From Helicoverpa zea (Eukaryota; Arthropoda; Insecta; Lepidoptera; Noctuidae), in NCBI RefSeq assembly GCF_022581195.2, contig NC_061462.1, positions 1,178,001-1,242,000 on the forward strand: a stretch of DNA of 64,000 nucleotides, given 5' to 3'. Shown here piece by piece: positions 11,161-20,800 of the stretch. The notes under the pieces were generated by a model. The model ran no database searches and was not told the origin of the DNA. It was given only the letters and a program-made list of their open reading frames with translations. The translations under genes and the position numbers were made by a program. Numbering within the stretch: the first letter of the stretch is position 1; every line of letters begins with the position of its first letter.

Positions 11161-12485
11161 TACGAATTAAATGCAGACAATGCTTATATACAAAAATTCT
11201 ACGTAACTTGGGGTATTACTTAGTTTTTGTTTCATCGAAATCGATTCACTCTATCAAAAGATATGATTAATTTTGTGAATTCAAGATGTAAAATATTACG
11301 ACACGCAATCTATTTGTCAAAACTGTACATTTGAATGTTGTACTTATATTAGTTGATCGGCCTATTATTAATCTTTACACCGAAAATCACACCTTTATAA
11401 GTAACTTCGGAAGAAAAAAAAAATGAAAATTTTGTTTAGCCAAGGTTAAAGTAGCTCCATCTGTGGTAAATAAAACCCATCAAATTTGTCAAAGGAGCGA
11501 GGTGGTAAAGGACAATATTACCATACATTCTTTATAGAGGATTATTATTTCAACAGATGGAGTTGTGTATTTTCCGTAATTCACCATATTTTAACACGTA
11601 GTGTAATTTTTCGATAGACATTTCAATAGTGTTTGTCAGTTTGCCGTGCCACATCAAAATCCAACTAAAATTATTACCTTGATGAAAAGAAAATTAATAG
11701 TTCTCAGCCAAATTTAAAACGGTGCCATCTAAATTATTTTTTGAACATTATGTCAAAAATGATGACTTTAGTGGAACAATTAATTATCATTTAAAGTTAC
11801 AGATGGAGTTCATATCAGAATTTTTTCATAAACATAGTTTAGCTTATCTTCCACTAATGTGGTGGCCTTAAAACAAATTACTTTGAGTGAGTAGTATTAA
11901 GTAGACCTTCATTATTTTTTATGATGCAAAATATGTAAACTTAATCCTAGAAGAAATGAGGATCTATCTCTCGCAAGCGCTGCTAAGCGTGAGGGAGGTA
12001 ATGTAGGATTCTGTAGCTTTTAAAACAAGCCCAGATACAAAGTGCAGATAAGAAATGGGAGCTCTCTCTATTTAATACCATACACACGTAAAATGCTTTA
12101 TGCGTCTGAAAACGTACAAATTACGCGCCGCATACCAGAGACATGCTTACTTTCAACTTCTGATCGCAAATACACTGTTCACGATTACGAACAGTCTCAG
12201 TAAGACCCGAGCCAAGTCTAAAAACCCTAAAAAACACCTTTTATATAAAACTACGTTTGATGTCATTTAATCACAAAGACAGAATTGTTCTCTGTTGCAA
12301 ATCCTATCCACCTATATCCTATCCTAATCCAGAATGCATTGCAGGTGTGCATTGCACAAAAACCAATGGTATCCTATTCGAGAAGTCAAAAGAGTTGACC
12401 TGCCAACGTCAGCTTCTGCGCTAAGCAAGTGTTCTTAATAGTACCATCAGAATTACATTCATCGTTGAATGAGGTGAATAAATTT
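11161..12485. other. AT-rich non-coding stretch
   Basis: No gene is supported. The core cagatggag, in either orientation, occurs near 11454, 11554 and 11797. This hints at an old inverted-repeat element, but I could not delimit it. Confidence 0.4.
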
Positions 12486-12845
12486 TCAGAAACCACAATA
12501 ACAGTAGGAGCCAAAGCGTATTATCGCTTCATAGAGCTCTGATTGACCCCAGGTGACCAAGTCAGGTCTGATTTGTTCGTTCATCAGATCTTTGAAAGTG
12601 TTTCGGTGGATACTTACTGTCGTCCTGTTTACGTGTGACACAAAATATGGTATATAAACGTCCTCCGCAAGAGCGAAATTTTCCCGGTGTGCGGTAGTGA
12701 CGCACAGTATACAACACTTATGTTTCTTATGATTTGCTGGCTCCACCAAGAAATGACAAATTGCGAGCGTACATTCTGAAAATCTTGGCAAAACTGCAGG
12801 TTTCAAGTACGAACACATGAAGTGGACTCTCACAGATACGTACAT
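12486..12845 (-). CDS. Unassigned 119-codon open frame
   Basis: I do not recognise this frame. It encodes 119 residues with a cysteine- and histidine-rich first half (several C and H around residues 30-50, including K-C-C-I-L-C) and a more acidic second half. No signal peptide, membrane segment or named domain is obvious. It ends just before the CpG-rich foldback at 12.9-13.2 kb. It could be a relic of a transposon, an exon or chance. In AT-rich DNA a 119-codon frame is a little longer than most background frames here, which is the only reason to list it. Confidence 0.15.
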   Translation of the reverse strand: MYVSVRVHFMCSYLKPAVLPRFSECTLAICHFLVEPANHKKHKCCILCVTTAHRENFALAEDVYIPYFVSHVNRTTVSIHRNTFKDLMNEQIRPDLVTWGQSELYEAIIRFGSYCYCGF

Positions 12846-12894
12846 TTTGCCTATTCGTGAACTACAAACATTTCATATAATGCAAACATTTCGG

Positions 12895-13200
12895 TGGAGT
12901 CCCGGCTTAGGCCACCACATTAGGCGTGCGCGATACTCGGGCGAGTGAGTAGCGCGGGCGCCGCGCGTGCGTCGCGAGCGCGTTGCGTGAGCGTCGCGCC
13001 CTGCCCTGCGGCATTTGCAGCGCGCTCGCGGCGCGCACGCGCCGCTCTCCTTGACGTTTAACTGCTAAGGCGTTTAGCGGGCGGCGGGGATAGCGGGCGA
13101 AGGGGTAAGAACGCAACTCGAGCGCCGCGTGCTCGCCGCGAGCGCGTCGCTTGCACTCTTCACACATGCCGCAGGGCAGCAAAACGCGACGTTCACGCAG
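12895..13200. mobile_element. CpG-rich foldback element (probable MITE)
   Basis: This block of about 300 bp is extremely rich in CG dinucleotides in an otherwise AT-rich window. It folds on itself: ctgccctgcggcat (13001-13014) pairs with atgccgcagggcag (13166-13179). The inner arms, gcgctcgcggcg and its near complement around 13128-13144, also pair. The left margin reads cggtggagtcccggc. I found no matching right terminus, so one end may be missing. A 91-codon minus frame here (12907-13182), with an arginine/alanine-rich product, is a by-product of base composition. A promoter CpG island is an alternative reading. Confidence 0.6.
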
Positions 13201-13574
13201 CGCTTGGAGCGACTACCTATCTACAATCCAGTCAACTACACAAGACGATATCCATGGTAAGACTGACAGACTTTCTGGCTTCTGATTAGTCGCAGCAGCT
13301 GCAGAAAATGTACAAATGACAGCTTTGTCAGACTCAAAGCATGTAGACATAGATTATAGCTGTTTCCTGTGAAAATTACTTACGCACCATACGTAATAAT
13401 TTCCAAATTGGCTGAACAACGTCACAAACTTTACTTCTTTTGTTTAGATAAATGGTCACATCCACAACACAACCTTGATCAATGAATCTATGCGACTGCT
13501 AAGTGCTAATCCTAATTATACTGTCACGTGAAAGAATGCACCTACGGGATAAGTAGTATTTTGACGATTCTATA

Positions 13575-13609
13575 TTGCCCACGCAGACGAAGTTGCGGGC
13601 AACAGCTAG
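13575..13609 (+). mobile_element. Helitron-like 3' terminus
   Basis: tgcccacgcagacgaag, then ttgcgggcaacagctag ends in CTAG (13606-13609) and is followed by T. TGCCC and GGGCA form a small stem a few bases before CTAG, as expected at a Helitron 3' end. The rest of the element is not recognisable upstream. Confidence 0.5.
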
Positions 13610-13672
13610 TTAATACATATAATAATTTCAGTATTTTTTAAGTTTTTAACTACACTTATAATAATTTATATT

Positions 13673-13957
13673 TTATTTATAATTTATATAGCTTCGATAC
13701 ATGTATGTAACCATTTTATTTTTTTTGGATTGCATTGCAACAGCAAAAAAATATAATTTTTGACGGAAAGTTTTTACTATCGTGACGTTACGATTTATTT
13801 TAGGAAATATACGAGTGGTAACGTAGGCATAACTAGTATACCCTAAAACAATATTTCCCGTAACATATAATGTATTACCCAAGTTCTCTAACACCATAAT
13901 ATTTGTCGGGCCGGACTGGACCCTCGTTATAATCGGCCGATTATTGGCAGCTTTCAA
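13673..13957 (-). CDS. Unassigned 94-codon open frame
   Basis: I do not recognise this frame. The product would start K-A-A-N-N-R-P-I-I-T-R-V and is moderately hydrophobic with a basic C-terminus. It has no cysteine motif and no clear membrane span. It abuts a tRNA-like promoter remnant at 13995-14030, so it may be a piece of a repeat. A chance open frame is equally possible. Confidence 0.12.
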   Translation of the reverse strand: MKAANNRPIITRVQSGPTNIMVLENLGNTLYVTGNIVLGYTSYAYVTTRIFPKINRNVTIVKTFRQKLYFFAVAMQSKKNKMVTYMYRSYINYK

Positions 13958-13994
13958 TATCGCTGGTAGTCACGTGGATGCCAGCCGGTGCCCG

Positions 13995-14030
13995 TAGCGT
14001 GACCCGCCCGGGACTCGAACCTGGGTATGT
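13995..14030 (-). mobile_element. tRNA-like SINE remnant (B box)
   Basis: The minus strand carries ggttcgagtcccgggcggg, a good match to a polymerase III B box. No A box and no full cloverleaf are visible at the right distance. This is a SINE head remnant rather than a tRNA gene. Confidence 0.4.
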
Positions 14031-14267
14031 AGGGAAAAAATAATATATCGTTAAAGTGTTTAGGAAGGATCACGTTTGGAACGGGATTATTGATAGTAAA
14101 TTAGGTTTTGTTGTACGGAATATAATATGACGCCATTTCGAAGTGTTGTTTTCCCATGCTTTAATGCGTCATATTATAGCAGTAACCTATAATAAACTTA
14201 TACTTTTTGTCATCCTTGACAGTATTGCAATTCAAACAAAGATACGATGGCTTCCACTAATTTGGTA

Positions 14268-14433
14268 ACTTCTTCTTCTTCTTAGCGTTTATCCCGACTT
14301 GTGACGGGGTCCGCTTTCCGTATCTTCTTCTTCCACTTCGCTCTATCCTGGACATCTTCCTCTTCGAGTTCTCAGATTTTCATGTCTTTGTTTACGATAC
14401 TCAACCACCGCAGTTTTGGCGTGCCTCCGCGCC
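14268..14433 (-). pseudogene. RTE-type retrotransposon 3' end with (GAA)n tail
   Basis: On the minus strand a frame ending at the TAA complementary to 14282-14284 reads D-V-Q-D-R-A-K-W-K-K-K-I-R-K-A-D-P-V. This resembles the last residues of an RTE-type polyprotein and is followed by an aagaagaagaagaa tail. An in-frame TGA a few codons upstream makes it defective. The same fragment occurs at 55685-55808 with its own lesions. Confidence 0.65.
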
Positions 14434-14794
14434 TGGTAACAAGATAGCAAAATTACTTTTCGAATACAATTAATTTTCTTAAGCTTTTAAAATAATTCAC
14501 AAACTAATATTTCACGACCTGCAAATATTAAAGGTTAATCTTCTTGTCCTTTATTGATTTCATCTTAAACTAAATTTTATTACATTTTATTCAGATAACA
14601 GATACCTAATATATTTTATAAGCAAACTAGATTATTTGATTATAGAATTTTGAAGAAAATTTATCGGTTAAAAGCCTTTGATTAGATTTCAACTAATACT
14701 TGGAAAGGCAGGTGAACAAGCGGCCTAATTACAGTACCTGGGAGATTTGGATTATCTAAAGTTTAATAATAAAATATTGCTAAGTCAAACAAAC

Positions 14795-15085
14795 GTCAAA
14801 CGTCGTTGGCTCGCTCGGTCCGTAGATGGGTGACCGTATTGTCACGACGAGTATCATGTTTCGGAAAATTATTTAAATTAGTGTGTCCCGGCTGTTATTG
14901 CTACATTTTTGGCAGTCGCTATGGATAGTCAGAAGATTGAAAGTCTGACAAACGGTCTTACAAAGGGGTATCGGATTGCCCAGATTAAACACTGGTACTC
15001 ATGGCTCGTGGCATTTCATTAAGATTGCAAGCCGACCCAAACATATGTAGTTGAGAAAAGGCTAGGCAAATGACGATGATGTGTG
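14795..15085 (+). mobile_element. 5S-headed SINE with tail A (longest copy)
   Basis: The head is cgtcgttggctcgctcggtc, then cgtagatgggtgaccg, a 5S-like internal promoter. Tail A follows in order: tgtttcgga, gtcccggctgttattg, ggcagtcgctatggatagtc, aaggggtatcggattgccca, actggtactca, gcaagccgaccc, and gagaaaaggctaggcaaatg, then gatgatg. The body is the same as in the tRNA-headed SINE at 46661-47045, only more diverged. This copy shows that the 5S head and tail A are parts of one element. Confidence 0.75.
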
Positions 15086-15762
15086 TGTATGAGAGTTAGA
15101 ATACGAAAAAATATCCTGAATTCTGTGAGTCTCAACAGAATTATAACAAGCTCAACAAAGGCTGCGCTATACACAACATTTCACAAGAAGCTGATTATGT
15201 ATTCTCAAACAAAATTTCTTGCATTAAGGTCGAACGTGGATTTATGAAATAAAGATGGATGTGCTAAAGAACTGGGAGATGGGTTTTAAAATAAAAATGT
15301 ACCATCAATTAATGAGACTAAGTGCTACACTTGAAAAAGTGCTCAGTTTTCATAGTTATAACATATTTTGCTAGTTTTCATATGACTAATACCTAATTAC
15401 ATACTAATCTACGCACAGGCCTATTTATTAGCAAAACATATATGTATTTTTATACCAAACTGAAAGATTATGTGAAATGTGAAAATAAATATTTCAGACT
15501 GAATTTAGTTACTAATTCTCGAGTTTTGGTTGATACATGCTTTTATATCCTCTTAATCACCTCTATGTAACTTTTGTAAGACATGTCACATCCAAAATTT
15601 CCTTAATCTGTATCATCAACAAATCACTTTCGCTGCCAAAAAAGTAAAATGCGAAGTTGTAGCGAAGCAAAAACCACTGATCGGATGTAAACGAGCCGAC
15701 TCATAAATAAACATGTGAAAACTTCAGAGAATCAAGTTTATTTATAAGGGGTATCTCACACT

Positions 15763-15957
15763 CATCATCCTCCAAGCCTTTTTCCCGACTATGTTGGGGT
15801 CGGCTTCCAGTCTAACCGGATTCAGCTGAGTACCAGTGCTTTACAAGAAGCGACTGCCTATCTGACTTCCTCAACCCAGTTACCCGGGCAACCCAATACC
15901 CCTTGGGTAGACTGGTGTCAGACTTACTGGCTTTTGACTCCCCGTAACGACTGCCGT
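15763..15957 (-). mobile_element. SINE tail A, 5'-truncated, with 12-bp TSD
   Basis: The reverse strand begins inside tail A (ggcagtcgttacggggagtc), runs through aaggggtattgggttgcccg and tggaagccgaccccaacata, and ends in ggatgatg. It is bounded by a perfect direct repeat, GTATCTCACACT, at 15751-15762 and 15958-15969. It is little diverged and so relatively young. Confidence 0.9.
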
Positions 15958-16117
15958 GTATCTCACACTATCAGCTTTATACTTTGTCACACTATACATG
16001 TCATGCTTTGTCATCTGTGACGCGGTTTCAGACGTTATCAATGTGGAACATATCTCAGGTCTTGAAGACTGGATCTTGGTGGTCTATGGTCTAAAGAACC
16101 GGTTCATGTTTAAGGAT

Positions 16118-16186
16118 GTCATCATCAGTCTAAACTTTTCCCAACCACGTTGAAGTCAGCTTTCAGTCTAACCAGATGCAGCTGAG
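16118..16186 (-). mobile_element. SINE tail A fragment
   Basis: catcatcagtctaaactttt, then cccaaccacgttgaagtcag, then tctaaccagatgcagctgag is the 3' terminal portion of tail A read in reverse. It is more diverged than its neighbour at 15763-15957, and no TSD was found. Confidence 0.65.
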
Positions 16187-16298
16187 TAAGTTACAGTATT
16201 TTGCAATGAGTGAGTTTATAATTCGAGCCTGTATTCAAGTGTTTAAACCCTAGTGAAGTAAAGTGTGACTTTTTAGAGTCTTAAATAGTTTCTAAATA

Positions 16299-16685
16299 CA
16301 AGGTGTTGATTTGCATTTGTGCCATACTTCAGGAGGAGGTCATAAAATACGTAAATAATCGATTGGAATTACAGTGGACGGGAAATAGCTAATATGTACT
16401 GCTTTTTTGTCATTGTAATGTCGTAGTATTTCAGAAGTAATCCAATTTTATGAATGAAAATTATGAATAATCGTTGCGTATGCTTTGTGTTTGCGTTTGT
16501 GTGAGGGCGCAGCACGGTTTTAAGGCCAGTAACACACGCGTCAAGTTCAAATACGGCTAGGTGACATTGACGGAATTCCGAAAAAAAATAAAAATACGTA
16601 CCAATTTTTTTGTTGATTTGGGTCGAGAATCATTAGCATAATTACGTCCTTGACTATGGCACGGATGCAAATCAACAGCTTGTAT
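16299..16685. repeat. Inverted-repeat element, about 390 bp
   Basis: atacaaggtgttgatttgca, then tttgtgccata at the left is matched in reverse orientation by the right end: tatggcacgga, then tgcaaatcaacagcttgtat. Arms of about 33 bp differ at a handful of positions. This is probably a decayed MITE. The interior is non-coding, and no clear TSD was found. Confidence 0.5.
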
Positions 16686-17268
16686 AACCGAAGTAATACC
16701 GATAAATACTACCTATGTATACTCTACGATACCCACAATTGAGAGCCAAAAACTGAGAGCGACATCGCCCGTATGAACCGAATATTGACGCGCGGAAAAA
16801 CAGCAAGTGTGAAAGCAATCTAAGCAGCACTTCACCGCATGATTCATAGTATTGCGAGCAATCAAAAGTTGGACCTCACGGATATTGACAAGAATTTATG
16901 TGTGCGCGGTTCTGAATGCTCAGTTATTTATCCGACTGCCGGATAGGTCTCAAAGGCCAATTTCTCTGCAGCAAGTCGAGTGTTTAGAAAATAATTATAT
17001 ATCTATTAAGCAAGGTTTTTTATCATAGCACTCGTGGTGATCTTATAAGAGAGAAAATAATAGATAGTTTAAGTTTAAGCCTGACTACATTTAAAGACTA
17101 AATAAAAATAAAATTACTCCTTTGAATAGAGTAAGCAATTACACCACCTAGTTAACTCGTTTTAACTTACTTCACTAACATATTAAGTCATGTGTTAACT
17201 ACAACTGAACAAGTTTTAAAATTAAACTCATCAGTTAAATCACCTTCACACCGAGTATCCTACGACCT

Positions 17269-17299
17269 TGCTACGGCGTAGGCCTGTCTACGCCGTAGC
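17269..17299. repeat. Perfect 12-bp-arm hairpin
   Basis: gctacggcgtag, loop gcctgt, ctacgccgtagc. The perfect GC-rich arms stand out in AT-rich surroundings. This may be a fragment of a foldback repeat. Confidence 0.75.
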
Positions 17300-18375
17300 C
17301 TTGTCTACGAAGTCGGGCCATTGCAATCGTAGTATTATCAAACTTTCAAAATTATAAGTGAATGCTATTGAAATACCACTCAATAAGTGAAATTTAAACC
17401 AAAGTTAATGGAGTTTCAAGTAGTTCACAGTTTTTATTTATTTATTATTGAATTGGTTTTATTTTTGTTTAACTTTTATAGAGTTAGTTCGACAACAGTA
17501 GAATTCTAACTCAAACATGATCTGACCTCGTCTTCCCCCATTCTCGGGGGAATCGGGGAACTTGCCAAGTTCGACACGACTTTTTCCCCCGCATCCGTGT
17601 TTGACCGGACTATACGAGTATATATTTTTTTTGTTAACCCGCTGCTGGTGGGCAAAAAGTTGATTTATTTGGTATCTTTGAGGGTTGTGCGCTTGACAGA
17701 ATGTACTAGCTTAAGTTTTATGGAGCTTGTAGTTTAGACGCTCTTTTTGACGGAGTTTTTAGATAAAATGCAATACTGCATTTATTTGATTCCGAAGCAT
17801 ATAGAGCAGAGCCCCTTTTTCTTCTTTTGATAAATAGAGCTTCTCTTACGATTTACATACAACTATTGCACCATTGGTCAGGAAAAACTTTTCACTACTA
17901 AATAGCTACAGTAATAAACTTTTCTTGTAAAGAAAACGAAATAGCAATATTTGATCACATACCATTTTGTGACGTGTTATCCAAGAAGAGGGAATATTCT
18001 GTCTTGTATATATTATTGTATTTATTTCTTTTACTAAGAGGAATACAACCCCCAAGCAGCACTACATTAAAACAAAGAAAACAGAAAAACTTTTAAACTA
18101 CATCATACATTTTATTTCACGTGGCACTTACCCTAACAACTGTACAATACGATCTAACTGCTCAAGTATTTTTGCATTTTATAATAACCACCACTTCACA
18201 TGCCACTCAAAACTCCCCCTTAACACAACGACATAAGACGCAAGTCTTCTGCAAAACAATCTTGGCTTTAGTACAACGTTACATGGATTTGTAGCCAAGC
18301 CAAATTGGTCTTTACGTCCTGGAATATAGAGTAGAGGGTGTTAGTAAAGTTAAGTTGGCAGGCACATAATTTGGT
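17300..18375. other. Non-coding stretch upstream of the RT element
   Basis: No gene is supported. A short GC-rich patch lies at 17540-17600 (cccccattctcgggggaatc). The rest is AT-rich. Confidence 0.45.
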
Positions 18376-18423
18376 TAGCTACGAGTCGTCACGTACAGGT
18401 TATCGCATCCGTGTCGGAGCATA

Positions 18424-20800
18424 ACTCCGCTCTCTGACACTTATACTTTTGTGAGTGATGCGCATGGCTCCAGAAGATGGCTAGATCATTGCTTAGTGAC
18501 TAAAGCAGCCAGAAGTACGGTATTGTCTGCTTCTGTGCTGTATGATACGCTGTGGTCAGACCACTTTCCTCTTGTATTGGAGTGTTTATTTAACCATGTT
18601 TGTGTTAAGAAATGTATTTTCAACTTGGATGAAAATAATGTGATATGGGGAGACAGAAGTCCTGAGCAAAGGCAGGCCTACCTTAGATCATGCCATGATA
18701 GACTTAAACGTATTGACTTCCCAGTAGATTTCACAACCTGTGCTGATAAAATCTGTAAACATAGCTATCATCGAGCTGTTATTGATAAGTTATACAATGA
18801 TATTGTGAGTGCTTTAACGGAATCTGCGATTTTGTTTCGTGACCGCAATATTCATAGGAAAAAGCGAGTAGTACCAGGTTGGAATAGGCATGTCAGTGAA
18901 GCATACAGGGATGCTAGACAGAAGTTTCGCCTGTGGGAAGACTTCGGAAAACCATTAAACGGTTCCATTTATTTTGATATGCGTGAGGCCAGAAGGATCT
19001 TTAAATCAAGGTTGAAATGGTGCCAAACCAATGAAGAACAGATTAAAATGGATATTCTGGCCTCGCACCATTCAAATAGTGATTTTCGTTCTTTTTGGAA
19101 GCACACGAATAAGTTAAGCTGTAAGCCTGGCTTCCCTGTATCCATCCAGGGTGAGAGTGACCCTGTGCGCATTGTTGACCTCTTTAAGGAACAATTTAGG
19201 ATAACTTCACCGATGGGCCCCAGCTTGTCCATGCCAGATGCTGATAGCCATAGTGACCTGGGTACCACCTTTACAGTTAATGACATTAAATGTATAATTA
19301 GCTCAATGTCTCGAGGAAAGTCACCAGGGCACGATGGCCTCAGCATTGAGCATCTCAGATTTGCGGGTCCACATTTACCGAGAGTTTTAGCAATGCTTTT
19401 TAACTTTTGTATAAGTCATGGGTACATTCCTAGTCAAATGACTAAAACAATTGTAGTTCCGATACTTAAAAATAAAACAGGAGATATTGCTGATATTACT
19501 AACTACAGGCCTATTTCTCTGGCTACTATAATAGCTAAAGTGCTTGACAGCCTGCTCAATAAACAACTTAATAAGTATGTCCATTTGCACGACAATCAGT
19601 TCGGCTTTCGGCCTGGACTTTCAACAGAAAGTGCTATTTTGTGTTTGAAGTGGGCTGTCAGGTACTATGCGGACAGAAAAACTCCAACCTACGCTTGCTT
19701 CCTTGATCTATCCAAGGCATTTGATCTGGTCTCTTATAGCATTCTATGGAGAAAATTACAGGAAGCAGGAGTACCACCTGACTTAATTACCATTTTTAAA
19801 TACTGGTATGGAGGCCAGATCAATCAGGTACGCTGGGCAGGGGCTCTATCGGAGCCGTATGGGTTGGAGTGCGGTGTTAGGCAGGGGGGGATAAGCTCGA
19901 CAACGCTCTTCAACCTTTACGTCAACGAGCTGATCGTGGCGCTCAGTAGAGAGCGTGAGGGTTGCTACATTAACGGAGTTAGTTACAATAATATTAGCTA
20001 TGCCGATGACATGGCTCTACTGAGTGCCTCGGTTTGTGGTCTCAGAAGGTTGCTGGCTATCTGTGAAGGCTATGTTAAAAATCACGGATTAGTCTACAAT
20101 GAGAAGAAAAGTGTAGTCATGGTCTTTGAAGCTGGTGGTCGATGCTTGAAAACAATACCTCCTGTGAGGTTGAATGGTACGGTTCTGCAGAGGACCTATA
20201 ATTTTAAATATCTTGGCCATATATTGACCTCCAACTTAAAAGATGATCTAGATATTGAGAGGGAAAGAAGGGCGCTGTCGGTTCGAGCTAACATGATTGC
20301 TCGCAGGTTTGCTCGTTGCAACGTAGCTGTCAAGCAAACTTTATTCCGTGCTTATTGTACCTCTTTTTACACGTGCAGCCTGTGGGCATCATTTACTCAG
20401 AAATCGTACAGCGCCATTCGAGTACAATATAATAACGCGTTCCGGGTCTTAATGGGGCTGCCTCGCTTCTGCAGCGCATCAGGGATGTTTGCTGAAGCTC
20501 GCATTGACTGCTTCTACGCAACAATGAGGAAAAGATGCGCGTCCCTGGTGCGCCGTGTGCGGGACAGCCCCAACACCTTACTGCGATGTATAGCGAGTAG
20601 ACTCGACTGCCTGTATATGAATCACTGCTGCAGACTTTCCACTTCGGTGATAGACCTGCAGTGGTGATTTGATACAGGCAGTCATCTTAGGTTAGGATGC
20701 TTTGTTTTGAACTTTACTAACATAGTAATTAAGTAAAATTGTTACTAACAAAATGAGTCATGGTCACTTGAATAAATGAATTTAATATATAATATATATA
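18424..20800 (+). mobile_element. 5'-truncated non-LTR retrotransposon (CR1/Jockey-like group)
   Basis: The element starts inside the endonuclease domain and runs through RT to a 3' UTR of about 130 bp. It ends near gaataaatgaatttaatata, followed by a short AT-repeat tail. The reading frame is open upstream back to a TAG at 18376-18378. Within that leader, residues such as D-T-Y-T-F-V-S-D-A-H-G-S look like genuine endonuclease sequence from about 18424 on. The exact 5' breakpoint lies between about 18379 and 18430, and I could not find a TSD. The clade assignment rests on overall RT appearance. Confidence 0.8.
18451..20667 (+). CDS. Endonuclease/reverse transcriptase (partial ORF2)
   Basis: This encodes the RT of a non-LTR retrotransposon, preceded by the C-terminal end of an apurinic-type endonuclease. 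Residues 1-45 hold the last endonuclease motifs (D-A-H-G-S-R-R-W-L-D-H and S-D-H-F-P at about 36-40). A linker of about 240 residues follows. RT motifs then appear in order: S-P-G-H-D-G-L (about 291), N-Y-R-P-I-S (about 351), F-L-D-L-S-K-A-F-D (about 417), G-V-R-Q-G-G (about 475) and the catalytic Y-A-D-D (about 517). The C-terminus is a thumb-like region ending L-Q-W. The first codon given is GTG, but the frame continues upstream, so this is a truncation and not a true start. No stop or frameshift interrupts 738 codons, so insertion was probably recent. The intact RT could in principle act in trans, but this copy lacks most of the endonuclease and any ORF1. Confidence 0.92.
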   Translation: MSDAHGSRRWLDHCLVTKAARSTVLSASVLYDTLWSDHFPLVLECLFNHVCVKKCIFNLDENNVIWGDRSPEQRQAYLRSCHDRLKRIDFPVDFTTCADKICKHSYHRAVIDKLYNDIVSALTESAILFRDRNIHRKKRVVPGWNRHVSEAYRDARQKFRLWEDFGKPLNGSIYFDMREARRIFKSRLKWCQTNEEQIKMDILASHHSNSDFRSFWKHTNKLSCKPGFPVSIQGESDPVRIVDLFKEQFRITSPMGPSLSMPDADSHSDLGTTFTVNDIKCIISSMSRGKSPGHDGLSIEHLRFAGPHLPRVLAMLFNFCISHGYIPSQMTKTIVVPILKNKTGDIADITNYRPISLATIIAKVLDSLLNKQLNKYVHLHDNQFGFRPGLSTESAILCLKWAVRYYADRKTPTYACFLDLSKAFDLVSYSILWRKLQEAGVPPDLITIFKYWYGGQINQVRWAGALSEPYGLECGVRQGGISSTTLFNLYVNELIVALSREREGCYINGVSYNNISYADDMALLSASVCGLRRLLAICEGYVKNHGLVYNEKKSVVMVFEAGGRCLKTIPPVRLNGTVLQRTYNFKYLGHILTSNLKDDLDIERERRALSVRANMIARRFARCNVAVKQTLFRAYCTSFYTCSLWASFTQKSYSAIRVQYNNAFRVLMGLPRFCSASGMFAEARIDCFYATMRKRCASLVRRVRDSPNTLLRCIASRLDCLYMNHCCRLSTSVIDLQW

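Noticed and set aside
12907..13182. 91-codon arginine/alanine-rich frame
   Set aside because: It arises from the CpG-rich foldback composition. Stops are rare in such DNA.
18350..18372. gttggcaggcacat resembles the 6551 target site (cttggcaggcacat)
   Set aside because: The match is only about 13 bp with no element boundary nearby, so it is treated as coincidence.
18969..19590. Minus-strand frames of 67 and 125 codons
   Set aside because: They are antisense to the retrotransposon RT frame.
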